A DNA stretch of 42,280 nt, from positions 1-42,280 of the forward strand of contig CAOKQK010000025.1 of NCBI GenBank assembly GCA_948470905.1, read 5' to 3'. The DNA is from an uncultured Lachnospiraceae bacterium (lineage in GTDB: Bacteria; Bacillota; Clostridia; Lachnospirales; Lachnospiraceae). Below the pieces are notes generated by a model. It saw only the letters and a program-made list of their open reading frames with translations. It had not been told where the DNA came from and made no database searches. Made by a program: the position numbers and the translations under genes. Below, piece after piece: positions 7,475-16,591 of the stretch (its first letter is position 1; each line of letters opens with the position of its first letter).

Positions 7475-9388
7475 ATGGCGGAGTATAAGAGTCTGACGGA
7501 GAAGATTACCCTGAAAGAGAATTTTACAAATCTGAAGCGGCTTGTCAAGGTATTGCACAACATGGATAAGTTTTACTTTCCTTCAAATTTTTCGCTGCAC
7601 CTTGTGACGGTGGTCAGCAGGTATATCGGTCTGTATTTGTCGGCTTATGTCCTGGACGCCCTGATGGCACAGGAGGCGTTCGGGGTCATATTCCGGAATG
7701 TGGCAATCGTTTTGGGGGTGATCTTCGCGCTGAACAGGTACACGGATTACGTGAACAAGCGGAATATCGCCAGCAGGCAGGTGCTGTCCGACAGGTATTA
7801 CAGTCTGCAGGAACAGAAAATGCTGGATATGGACTTCTCCAAGCTGTCGGGGAAGGAATGCAGGGAATTAAAGGAGAAGATCCGGAATGACAACAACTGG
7901 GGCAATGGTATCTGGGGCGTGTTTAATTCCATCAACGGATTGACTTACTGTATATTAAACCTCATAGGCGCAGTTTTTGTGGGCGCGCCCCTGGTGAAAC
8001 TCCTTTTCACGTCCAGGCAGCCCGCTGCCTGGGGCGTGGTGGCGGCTGCGGCGCTTATGACCTTCGTAACCACGAAGCTGAGTATCCGCAGCGAAAAGAA
8101 GAAAAATGTACTGATCTATGACAGAGGCCGCAGTGAGGAAGAAGAAAAGGAGTGGCTGGAAGCTCCTGCGCTTGGCTGGTATTTTACGGAAAGCGGCATG
8201 CAGACCAGGAGCGGCAAGGATTTCCGCATCTATGACGGCCACGGGCTGGCACAGAAATATATACTGGACAATGAGTATGCACCCAGGGTAATGAAATGGA
8301 TCAAGGCGGTAGGTAAGTATGAGGGTGTGGCTTCGTTCAGCAACGTGATCTCCGGGCATGTCATCGAGGGGGCTTCCTGGCTGCTGATGGCGGTACTTTC
8401 CGTGGGCGGCGCTGTCTCTCTGGGCAATGTGGTAAAGTATGCGGGCTGTATCAGGAACCTGTTCGGGGAGCTTGACAAGATTGTCAAGGGGGTGCCTCGG
8501 ATATTCCTGCAGGCCCGCAAGAATATGGGCATTCTGGACCTGATGGAGCTGGAGGATGACATGTATAAGGGCAAGCTCCCTGTGGAGAAGCGCAGCGACG
8601 GGCGGTACCAGATTGAGTTCCGGAACGTGTCCTTCAAATATCCGGACACGGAAAGGTATGCCCTGAAAAATTTTAACTTAAAGCTTAACATCGGGGAGAA
8701 GCTTGCCATCGTCGGCATGAACGGCAGCGGCAAGACCACCATGATCAAGCTTCTGTGCAGGCTCTATGACCCGGACGAGGGGGAGATATTGTTAAACGGC
8801 GTGGACATCAGGAAGTTTCGCCAGGATCAGTACAGCAGACTTTTCTCCGTGGTGTTCCAGGACTTCCAGCTCTTTGACTTTGAGATCGGGGAGAACGTGG
8901 CGTCTTCCAGGGATTATGACAGGAAAAAGGCATGGGACTGCCTGGAGGCGGCAGGCTTCGGGGAGAAGATGAGATCACTAGGGGATGCGGAGGCGGCCCT
9001 GGACATCTATATCCGCAAGGGTTATGGGGACGGCATCGACATCTCCGGCGGGGAGGCGCAGAAGATCGCCATCGCCCGGGCCATTTACAAGGACGCGCCC
9101 TTTATCCTGCTGGATGAGCCCACGGCTGCGCTGGATCCCATTTCGGAGTATGAGATCTATTCCGGCTTCGACAAGATCATCGGGGATAAGACCGCAATCT
9201 ATATTTCCCACAGATTGTCTTCCTGCAAATTCTGTGAGAGGATCGCGGTGTTCCATGAGGGCAGCCTGATCCAGACAGGCAGCCACAACGAACTTCTCCA
9301 GGACACGGACGGCAAGTATTACGAGATGTGGGAGGCTCAGGCCCAGTATTACAGGGAAAGCGGACAGGAGATCCTGACTGCCATGTAG
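7475..9388 (+). CDS. ABC exporter half-transporter B (membrane domain plus ATPase)
   Basis: 637 residues from the ATG at 7475, which lies 7 nt after GGGAGGAGG; a GTG at 7469 would be too close to that site. The gap to the upstream stop is 2 nt. The membrane domain spans about 45-340 and carries an extra charged insert after the fourth helix (SEKKKNVLIYDRGRSEEEEK). ATPase motifs: Walker A GMNGSGKTT near 413-421, signature ISGGEAQ near 523, Walker B FILLDEP, D-loop AALD, switch His in YISHR. The signature sequence is slightly different from that of the partner. It should pair with half-transporter A in the cytoplasmic membrane. Confidence 0.9.
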   Translation: MAEYKSLTEKITLKENFTNLKRLVKVLHNMDKFYFPSNFSLHLVTVVSRYIGLYLSAYVLDALMAQEAFGVIFRNVAIVLGVIFALNRYTDYVNKRNIASRQVLSDRYYSLQEQKMLDMDFSKLSGKECRELKEKIRNDNNWGNGIWGVFNSINGLTYCILNLIGAVFVGAPLVKLLFTSRQPAAWGVVAAAALMTFVTTKLSIRSEKKKNVLIYDRGRSEEEEKEWLEAPALGWYFTESGMQTRSGKDFRIYDGHGLAQKYILDNEYAPRVMKWIKAVGKYEGVASFSNVISGHVIEGASWLLMAVLSVGGAVSLGNVVKYAGCIRNLFGELDKIVKGVPRIFLQARKNMGILDLMELEDDMYKGKLPVEKRSDGRYQIEFRNVSFKYPDTERYALKNFNLKLNIGEKLAIVGMNGSGKTTMIKLLCRLYDPDEGEILLNGVDIRKFRQDQYSRLFSVVFQDFQLFDFEIGENVASSRDYDRKKAWDCLEAAGFGEKMRSLGDAEAALDIYIRKGYGDGIDISGGEAQKIAIARAIYKDAPFILLDEPTAALDPISEYEIYSGFDKIIGDKTAIYISHRLSSCKFCERIAVFHEGSLIQTGSHNELLQDTDGKYYEMWEAQAQYYRESGQEILTAM

Positions 9389-9498
9389 TAAGGTGGCGAC
9401 ATGCATTGTTTGTCACTGCAGGTGATGAGCCGCAGGCTCAAGGAAGGAAATCCCTGGCATCCTGAAATAGTGCAATTTCACAAAAAGAAAAGATTAGG

Positions 9499-9555
9499 GT
9501 CATCCCTGAATTGTCACTTTGACCAGAAAGTACAATTTGTGGGATGACTTTTTTT
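9499..9555 (+). terminator. Strong intrinsic terminator after the two-exporter operon
   Basis: GTCATCCC (9499-9506) pairs with GGGATGAC (9541-9548). Inside are AATTGT/ACAATT and ACTTT/AAAGT helices around the loop GACCAG, and a run of seven T follows. The long nested stem makes this an efficient terminator. Confidence 0.9.
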
Positions 9556-9580
9556 GCATAAGGTGTTAAAATAATATAAA
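9553..9580 (+). promoter_or_regulatory. Possible promoter of the efflux-adaptor operon
   Basis: TTTGCA (9553-9558), a 16-nt spacer and TATAAA (9575-9580), immediately after the terminator and 49 nt before the first start codon. Each hexamer is an imperfect match, but the position is right. Confidence 0.4.
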
Positions 9581-9628
9581 AGGGAAAACGTGTTTTTGGC
9601 ACCGGAATCTGGATGAGGCGGCGGGGAT

Positions 9629-10789
9629 ATGATGAGAGGCGGTAAGGTAAAGAGAACAGGCGGGAAGATATGCAGGCTGTTGGCGCTGGGACTTGCACTG
9701 GGGGGAGCGGCGCTGTCCGCATCAGGCTGCAGTATACCCGTGATGGGGGCGGCAGGAACGGAAGAAGCGGAGGAGGTGCTGGTCCTGGTAGAGAAGCCTG
9801 ATGAAGACGAAAGCGCTTATACCCTGACGGAGGTGGCTCTGGCGGATGTGGAGAAGACGGCTTCCGTCCGGTTCAGCTACACACAGGCCCGGTCGGAGGA
9901 TGTATTGTTTCCCCTCAGCGGCAGGCGTGTGTCGGAGGTCTATGTGAAATTGGGCGACAGGGTGGAGGAAGGACAGCTTTTGGCGGTGCTGGAGGGAAGC
10001 CAGGACAGAGAGGAGGATATCCGCGAGCTGGAATATCAGATTGCCCGCAGCAGGATACAGGACAGCTATCTGGATCTCAATGAGGCTTATGAGGTATCGG
10101 GGAGACTGTGGAAGCTGTATTATCAGTCCGGCCGTTCGGAGGAAGAACAGGAGAAAGCCCAGAACGATGTGGATGCCATACGGCAGAATTATCGTTATAA
10201 AAGGGAGGATTACCAGGATATACAGGAAATGGCGCAGATACGTCTGGAGACTTATCGGAAGGAGATGGAGGAAGGGCGTATCTATGCGGGAATGGACGGC
10301 GTGATCTACAGGCTGGGAGGGGATATGGAAACGATCATATCCGATGTGAGCAAGCCGGCTTTTACCATAATTGATGACAGCCATTGCCTGTTTGAAAGCT
10401 CAGACATGTCATATGCGGAATATTTTACAGAGGGAGAAGTGTATGAGCTGGTCAGGGGAGTCGGCGCTTCGGCGAGGACTTACCTGGTGAGCCCGTGGAG
10501 CAAGGTGGCATGGGAGGACAGGATCTACCTGGAGCTTATTGAAGAGGAGGGCGGGGAGAGCGTTGAGGTGGGGACTTACGCCTATCTCACACTGATGCTG
10601 GAGAAGCGGGAAAATGTGCTCGCGGTGAAAAAGAGTGCCATACATATTGCCGAGGGAAAGTCCTATGTGTACGTGCTGGGCGAAAATGATATCCGCGACG
10701 TAAGGTGGGTCGAAACAGGGCTGCAGGGAGACACATTGACGGAGATCGTAAGCGGGCTGGAAGAAGGAGAGGCGGTAATATTGAAATGA
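9629..10789 (+). CDS. HlyD/MacA-like efflux adaptor lipoprotein
   Basis: About 386 residues; a second ATG follows at once, so the start is ambiguous by one codon. A basic N-terminus, a hydrophobic stretch and the lipobox LSASGC (Cys near residue 34) show a lipoprotein anchored outside the membrane. Then comes a lipoyl-like half (LFPLSGRRVSEVYVKLGDRV), a long coiled coil (about 135-215), the returning half-lipoyl (RIYAGMDGVIYRLGGDM), a beta-barrel and a C-terminal membrane-proximal domain ending TEIVSGLEEGEAVILK. This is the adaptor of a MacAB-type tripartite-like pump adapted to a Gram-positive cell. It heads an operon with a second adaptor, an FtsX-like permease and two ATPases. Confidence 0.85.
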   Translation: MMRGGKVKRTGGKICRLLALGLALGGAALSASGCSIPVMGAAGTEEAEEVLVLVEKPDEDESAYTLTEVALADVEKTASVRFSYTQARSEDVLFPLSGRRVSEVYVKLGDRVEEGQLLAVLEGSQDREEDIRELEYQIARSRIQDSYLDLNEAYEVSGRLWKLYYQSGRSEEEQEKAQNDVDAIRQNYRYKREDYQDIQEMAQIRLETYRKEMEEGRIYAGMDGVIYRLGGDMETIISDVSKPAFTIIDDSHCLFESSDMSYAEYFTEGEVYELVRGVGASARTYLVSPWSKVAWEDRIYLELIEEEGGESVEVGTYAYLTLMLEKRENVLAVKKSAIHIAEGKSYVYVLGENDIRDVRWVETGLQGDTLTEIVSGLEEGEAVILK

Positions 10790-13011
10790 AGATAAATAGG
10801 GAAAAGATTCTCTCCATGGCTTTGGCGTCCTGCCTGGCGGCAGCGCAGGCTGTCTGTCTCACCGGCTGCGGGGAACGGCAGGTACAGGCTGTGACGGAGG
10901 AGGCGGTGATCGAACTGATAGAGCCCACGGCGGAGCTTTCGGGCAGCGAGGCTGTCACTCGCAGGGACCTGTTCACGGCAAGGGTTTATGAGGTGCTGGT
11001 GGATCCTTATGTGGAGGATTACTCCTACGAGGAGACGAGGAATTTCCTCGGTACGGAGTGGAAGATGGGGGATACGGTAGGGGCAGGGAACATTCTGTAC
11101 AGGGCTAATATCCTGTCTCTGGATCCCAGGATAGAGAAGCTCACGGAGAAGCTGGAAGAACTGGAGGAGAGCTATGCGGAATATCATTATGATATCCAGA
11201 CGAAGCTGAATGACCAGTATTGGGAGCTGTCCGTGCTGGATTGGGAGCTGGAGGAGGTGCTGGATCAGGAGCCGGATGATGAGTCCAGCGCCGCTTATGC
11301 AGCCTGGGAGAGGGAAAAGGAGAGGGCGGAAGGAGAATACAACAAAAAAGACCTGGATATCCGGATGAACGAGATGGCCCTGAGCGAGAGAAAGGAGCTT
11401 ATGTATCTGGACTATGAGTATTATGCGGGACAGCTGCAGGAGCTGCTTAAGAAGAACGAATTGGGCAATCTCTGTTCAGACATCACCGGCCAGATCGTTT
11501 ATCTGTATGCGTGTGACAGGGGGGATCAGATCAGCCCCGGCACGGTTGTGGCATCCGTGGCGGACATGAACCAAAAAAGGATAGTCTGTAACTCCATTGA
11601 CAGTTCAACCAGGTATACGATAAAGGAGGCGTACGCCTTCTTTAACGGCAGGCGGTATGAGGTGGCTTATGAGGAAGAATCCAGCAGCCTCACTTCCTCC
11701 GTGTTCCTCCTGCAGGACCCCAGGGGAGAGGTCCCGGTGGGCACGTACGGCAATCTGGTGCTTTATACGGGTATGAAGGAGCAGGTCCTGACAGTGCCCA
11801 AGGAGGCGGTCCACAATGTGGGCCTGGAGAAATATGTCTATGTTCTGGAAGGAGACAGGACGGCGCTTAGGACTGTGAGGATTGGGCTGACGGACGATGT
11901 CTACGTGGAGATCCTGTCCGGGCTGGAGGAGGGGGAGCGGGTGTTCCTGGACAGGAGCGATCCCCAGGCGGTCCACAGGGCAGTGCTGGAGAAGGGTTCG
12001 GTGTCGCTGGCTTATTCGGAGAAGGGCACGCTGTATTATCCCATTGAATTTGACGTGAGCTGCGATGTGGATCACGGCACGGTGGTATTCAAAAGCTGGC
12101 AGCCCTATGAGAATGTTGTGAAAGGGCAGACTTATGCCTTTGACCAGCTGGCGGATGCCTGGTATATGCCAATGAAGGCAGGGGATATTATCGCCAATAT
12201 AAGCGTCGTGCCGAGCGACGTGGAAAAGCAGGAGATGATACAGCTGGAGAATGACTTAAGGCGTGCCGAGGAGAGGCTTGAGGACCTGATGAAGGAAGAG
12301 GAGTCGGAGAGCCGTGATAAGCTCATTGAGAGCAGGCAGGCGGATATAGAGCGGAAAAGGGAGGAGCTTGTGGACCTGATCACGGATTACAGCATCACGT
12401 CGGTCCGTGCCGAGAGGAACGGCCTGTTGTACGCTGTCAATGACAGGATCTATTATCAGGGCGGCGGCTCCAGGGTAGGTATCAGTGTGCTGACCGGTGA
12501 CAAGATGGACAGGGATTATGTCTATGCCCGGATGGTGGACAACAGTATCGCATATCTGCTGCTGCCGGAGAAGGCAGCCGGCGTCTATGGGAGGCTCGGG
12601 TATAATACGACGATGACGGTGAGCTACAATAACTGGGAGAACGAGATCGTCACCAGGGAGGTCCCTGTGGCAACGGTCAATGTGGGCAGCAGCAGCCAGG
12701 CGCTGCTTCTGGACAGGGAACTTCTGGAGGATCTGAACATTTACAGGACGCAGTATCAGAGCACTTCCAACAGGCAGACCAGCCTGGAGGTCAGGGGCAG
12801 GGTAAAGAGTATGGAAAATGTAGTCCTGTTGCCGGAGAAGGCAATAAAGCTGGTAAACAGCAGCTTCGGTTACGTGAATGTGCTGGAGGAGGATGGCAGC
12901 ATCCGCTCTGTCAGCGTTGTGATAGGAAGGAAGTATCTGGCTGAGGACGGACAGTATAACTACTGCGTGATAGACGGACTGACGGAAGGAATGACAATAT
13001 GCTGGGAATAA
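10786..13011 (+). CDS. Double-length efflux adaptor lipoprotein (two adaptor modules in tandem)
   Basis: 741 residues from an ATG that overlaps the upstream stop (ATGA), so translation is coupled. The signal ends in the lipobox LTGC (Cys near residue 25). Two successive adaptor modules can be followed: the first has a coiled coil at about 120-215 and closes with YVYVLEGD and VEILSGLEEGERVFL near 390. The second has its own coiled coil (LENDLRRAEERLEDLMKEEE) and closes with GYVNVLEEDGSIRSV and VIDGLTEGMTICWE. A single adaptor is usually 350-420 residues, so this is about twice the family length. It is likely to bridge the permease and the cell wall or substrate; the duplication may replace part of the usual oligomer. 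Confidence 0.75.
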   Translation: MKINREKILSMALASCLAAAQAVCLTGCGERQVQAVTEEAVIELIEPTAELSGSEAVTRRDLFTARVYEVLVDPYVEDYSYEETRNFLGTEWKMGDTVGAGNILYRANILSLDPRIEKLTEKLEELEESYAEYHYDIQTKLNDQYWELSVLDWELEEVLDQEPDDESSAAYAAWEREKERAEGEYNKKDLDIRMNEMALSERKELMYLDYEYYAGQLQELLKKNELGNLCSDITGQIVYLYACDRGDQISPGTVVASVADMNQKRIVCNSIDSSTRYTIKEAYAFFNGRRYEVAYEEESSSLTSSVFLLQDPRGEVPVGTYGNLVLYTGMKEQVLTVPKEAVHNVGLEKYVYVLEGDRTALRTVRIGLTDDVYVEILSGLEEGERVFLDRSDPQAVHRAVLEKGSVSLAYSEKGTLYYPIEFDVSCDVDHGTVVFKSWQPYENVVKGQTYAFDQLADAWYMPMKAGDIIANISVVPSDVEKQEMIQLENDLRRAEERLEDLMKEEESESRDKLIESRQADIERKREELVDLITDYSITSVRAERNGLLYAVNDRIYYQGGGSRVGISVLTGDKMDRDYVYARMVDNSIAYLLLPEKAAGVYGRLGYNTTMTVSYNNWENEIVTREVPVATVNVGSSSQALLLDRELLEDLNIYRTQYQSTSNRQTSLEVRGRVKSMENVVLLPEKAIKLVNSSFGYVNVLEEDGSIRSVSVVIGRKYLAEDGQYNYCVIDGLTEGMTICWE

Positions 13012-15824
13012 TGTTGCGTAAGCTGGTATCTAAAAAATGGATGTTCGTCTGCCTGCTCCTGGGCTGTGTCCTGTTGATCGCTACGGTCATCAGCTTCCCG
13101 CTGTACAGGAACGCCACCTTTGACAAGATGCTGCACGATGAATTCACTGCGGAGCTTGTGGAGTCCGGGCATTGGCCGGCAAGGTTCCGGGGAGCGGTCA
13201 TCTCGGAGAGGAACACCGGGGATGCGCAGCTTCATGAGCTGGAGGAGCAGCTGGCCGGCATGGAAGACAGGCTCCATGTGGAGACAAAGGAAAACGTTTT
13301 ATTTTACCGCCTGAATAACCTGCAGATGACCAGCCTGATGGAACGGGAGGATCTTAAGGCAGGGCTGAAGCTGCGTCTTGCCTTTCTGTCAGAGCTGCCT
13401 GAGCATGTGGAGATACTGGGAGGGGAGATGTATTCGGAGAAGGGGCTTTCCGGGGACGGCGCCATCGAGGTGGTCATAACGCAGGACTGTATGATCAAAA
13501 ACAACCTGCTTTTGGGGGAGACGCTGCAGCTCAACACTCTGCAGGACAGAAACGGCAAACAGCTGAGAGTCCGTATTGTAGGCATTATAGAGGATATTCC
13601 GGGGGATTATTACTGGGAGATCGGGACCGGCGAGCTTGGAAACACGATCCTGATGGATGAAAAGCTGTTCAGGGAATACTTTGTGGACAGGGGGTATGCG
13701 ATCACCTGCTGTTACAGTTATCTGTTTGATTACAGGAAGCTTACCAGCGGCGATGCGGATTTCCTGAAGGCGGTCCTGGACGAGGAGCCCGAAAAATATA
13801 AGGGAGAATATTTCCGGGGAGTCCTGGAGAGGTTTCTCGCCAAGCGGGAGAGAATTTCCGTGACGCTGTTCATCCTGCAGGTGCCGGTGCTGGTGCTGCT
13901 TGCCGCGTTCCTGCTTATGATATCCGGCCAGATGTATGAACTGGAGAAGAATGAGATATCCGTCATAAAGAGCAGGGGAAGCTCCGGAGGACAGATTTTC
14001 CGGCTGTACATATATCAGAGCCTGTTCCTGACCGGGATGGGAGTCCTGTTCGGGATGCCTCTGGGAGAATTTTTCAGCAGGATCCTTGGTTCAGCCAGCA
14101 ATTTCCTGGAGTTTGGGCTGGTCAGGCAGCTGGAGGTGCGGTTTACCCAGGAGACATACGTTTATCTCGGTGCGGCTGCCGCCGTGACGGTCCTGATCAT
14201 GGCAGTGCCTGCAATCAGACACAGCAGGGTATCCATCGTCCATTTAAAACAGAGCAGGGCGGTTAAGAAAAAGGCGCTGTGGGAGAAGCTTTTTCTGGAC
14301 TTTATCTGTCTTGGGGTGGCGCTGTACGGCTATTACAGCTATTCCCGAAACGAGGAACAGCTTCTTAAGAATGTGCTGCTGGGAAAGTCCCTTGACCCCC
14401 TTCTGTATCTCTGTTCCTCCGTGTTCATCGTGGGGATGGGGCTTCTGTATCTGCGCCTGCAGCCTCTTATTGTGAAGCTCATATATCTGATCGGGCAGAA
14501 ATTCTGGCGTCCCGCAAGCTACGCCTCCTTTATGGAAAACCTGAAAAACGGGCGCAGGCAGCAGTTCATCATGTTATTTTTGATCCTGACCATTGCCCTG
14601 GGGATCTTCCATGCCACGGTAGCGCGGACGATCCTGCAGAACGCCCAGGATAATACGGCTTATCTGGACGGTGTGGACGTTATCCTGAAGGAGACCTGGA
14701 AAAGCAATAAGTACGCGGCGGACGACGGGGACGGGGAGTCTCATGTGAGGTTTTTTGAACCGGATCTCGGCAAGTATCCGGCGGCGGAATTCATTGAGAG
14801 TTACACAAAAGTGATCGCAGCAGGCCCCAGCTATGGCAGCGATACCGCCCAGGCGTCCATTGTGTCCGGCAAGGACAGGCAGAGGATCAACCTGCTTGGC
14901 ATCCATACAAGGGAGTTTGGCGAGAAGACCCGGGTGGACAGGGAGCTTCTGGAAAAGCCCTACTACGCTTATCTGAACGAGCTGGCGGAGACGTCCAACG
15001 GAGTCCTGCTGTCCGAAAACTGTCGGACATATCTGGGATTGGACATTGGCCACTTGGTGACGATCACTTATCAGAATACCAATGGAACATCCTATACTTT
15101 TCAGGGAAGGGTGCTGGATTTCGTGGATTACTGGCCCGGCTATGCGCCGACGGCAACAAGGCTTACGGACGGGGAGGACGAGGTCCTCACAGAGCAGAAT
15201 TATCTTGCCGTGGTAAATATCGGCGCGCTGCAGCGCCTGTTCCAGGATGTGGAGCCATATGAGCTCTGGATATCCCTGAAGGAGGGGACAAAAGCCGACG
15301 AGGTCGGACGCTGGATCAACGACAACGAGATCAAGGTGGCGCGGTACAAGAATATGGCGGAGGATCTGCAGGCGGATGTGGAAAACCCTCTTTTCCAGGG
15401 GACCAACGGTGTGCTGACCATGGGGTTCCTGGTCATGATCCTGCTGTGCGGCGTGGGGTATCTGATCTACTGGATCATGTCCATCCGTTCCAGGGAGATG
15501 ATGTTCGGCGTGCTGCGAGCCTTTGGCATGCATAAGGGGGAGTTGTTCCACATGCTGATGATGGAACAGATCTTCTGCGGTGTGTTCACTGTCTTTGCGG
15601 GTATCGGTATCGGCAGGCTGGTCTCAGCGATGTATGTGCCCATGCTGCAGACCGCATATGCGGTTTCAGATCAGGTGCTGCCCATGAAGCTGAACAGTGA
15701 CCCGTCAGACCTGATGCGCCTTTACAGCGCGCTGGCGGGAATGATGATAGTCTGTCTGATCATATTGATCTTCCTGGTAGTGAAGCTCAATGTGGCAAAG
15801 GCGTTGAAATTAGGGGAAGAATGA
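12999..15824 (+). CDS. FtsX/MacB-like ABC permease with large extracytoplasmic domains
   Basis: 941 residues. The start at 12999 follows GGAAGGA at about 9 nt and overlaps the upstream gene by 13 nt. One N-terminal membrane helix (about 16-34) precedes a large external domain (35-280). Three helices follow (about 290-400), the repeated FtsX unit, then two helices around 430-500, a helix near 525-545, a second external domain (550-800) and three final helices, ending KLNVAKALKLGEE. This duplicated FtsX layout is typical of Firmicutes MacB/BceB-like permeases, which move substrates or transmit force outside the membrane rather than through a channel. The permease has no fused ATPase; two separate ATPase genes follow with 4-nt or 0-nt spacing. 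Confidence 0.85.
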   Translation: MLGIMLRKLVSKKWMFVCLLLGCVLLIATVISFPLYRNATFDKMLHDEFTAELVESGHWPARFRGAVISERNTGDAQLHELEEQLAGMEDRLHVETKENVLFYRLNNLQMTSLMEREDLKAGLKLRLAFLSELPEHVEILGGEMYSEKGLSGDGAIEVVITQDCMIKNNLLLGETLQLNTLQDRNGKQLRVRIVGIIEDIPGDYYWEIGTGELGNTILMDEKLFREYFVDRGYAITCCYSYLFDYRKLTSGDADFLKAVLDEEPEKYKGEYFRGVLERFLAKRERISVTLFILQVPVLVLLAAFLLMISGQMYELEKNEISVIKSRGSSGGQIFRLYIYQSLFLTGMGVLFGMPLGEFFSRILGSASNFLEFGLVRQLEVRFTQETYVYLGAAAAVTVLIMAVPAIRHSRVSIVHLKQSRAVKKKALWEKLFLDFICLGVALYGYYSYSRNEEQLLKNVLLGKSLDPLLYLCSSVFIVGMGLLYLRLQPLIVKLIYLIGQKFWRPASYASFMENLKNGRRQQFIMLFLILTIALGIFHATVARTILQNAQDNTAYLDGVDVILKETWKSNKYAADDGDGESHVRFFEPDLGKYPAAEFIESYTKVIAAGPSYGSDTAQASIVSGKDRQRINLLGIHTREFGEKTRVDRELLEKPYYAYLNELAETSNGVLLSENCRTYLGLDIGHLVTITYQNTNGTSYTFQGRVLDFVDYWPGYAPTATRLTDGEDEVLTEQNYLAVVNIGALQRLFQDVEPYELWISLKEGTKADEVGRWINDNEIKVARYKNMAEDLQADVENPLFQGTNGVLTMGFLVMILLCGVGYLIYWIMSIRSREMMFGVLRAFGMHKGELFHMLMMEQIFCGVFTVFAGIGIGRLVSAMYVPMLQTAYAVSDQVLPMKLNSDPSDLMRLYSALAGMMIVCLIILIFLVVKLNVAKALKLGEE

Positions 15825-16591
15825 TCATGAGAAAGAAGACGATACCGGCAGCGGAAAGTCCGTCTGATAAAAAGCCGGTGGTAATAGAGGCGAAGCAGAT
15901 AAACAGAGTGTTTCATACGGCGGGCGGGGCGTTCCAGGCGCTGAAGGATATTAATCTGGAGATCCCGGAGGGCACGCTTGCCATCTTGAAGGGGCGCTCC
16001 GGCTCCGGCAAGACCACGCTCCTGAATATTCTGGGAGCTCTGGATAAGCCCTCATCGGGACAGATTCTCATTGACGGCAGGAATGTGAGCCGCATGTCCG
16101 CCCACAGGAGGGAAAAGCTGCGCAGGAAGCAGATGGGCTTTGTCTTTCAGGCAGTATCCCTGATCCCGACCATGAATGCCTTCCAGAATGTAGAGTTCTC
16201 CATGCGGATGGCGGGAATCCGCAAAAAGAGGGCGCAGAGGGTGGAGGAGTGCCTGAAGCTGGTAGGGCTGGGCAACCGGATGAAGCATATGCCGGCGGAG
16301 ATGTCCGGCGGCGAGCAGCAGAGGGTGGCGATCGCCAGGGCTCTGGCCCACAGGCCGCGGATTATTTTTGCGGATGAGCCCACCGCGGAGCTGGACAGTG
16401 CCATGGGCGCGGAGGTGGTGAGACTTTTTAAGGAGATGTGTGAAAAGGAGCGGGTGACGATCGTCATGACCACCCACGATGTGGGCTTGATGAGCGCAGG
16501 TGACGAGATTATTGAGCTGGAAGGCGGGCAGAGGATAGAGCACGCAGAGGACGGTGTCATAGAGTCGGAAGGCGGACAGGGGGGCGAATAA
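15821..16591 (+). CDS. ABC ATPase of the MacB/LolD type
   Basis: 256 residues, start overlapping the permease stop (ATGA). A second ATG two codons later could also be used. Motifs: Walker A GRSGSGKTT near 58-66, signature MSGGEQQRVAIARAL, Walker B IIFADEPTAELD, switch His in MTTHD. The pattern matches the LolD/MacB/FtsE family, which pairs with FtsX-like permeases. It is coupled to the permease by overlap and to a second ATPase downstream. Confidence 0.9.
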   Translation: MIMRKKTIPAAESPSDKKPVVIEAKQINRVFHTAGGAFQALKDINLEIPEGTLAILKGRSGSGKTTLLNILGALDKPSSGQILIDGRNVSRMSAHRREKLRRKQMGFVFQAVSLIPTMNAFQNVEFSMRMAGIRKKRAQRVEECLKLVGLGNRMKHMPAEMSGGEQQRVAIARALAHRPRIIFADEPTAELDSAMGAEVVRLFKEMCEKERVTIVMTTHDVGLMSAGDEIIELEGGQRIEHAEDGVIESEGGQGGE

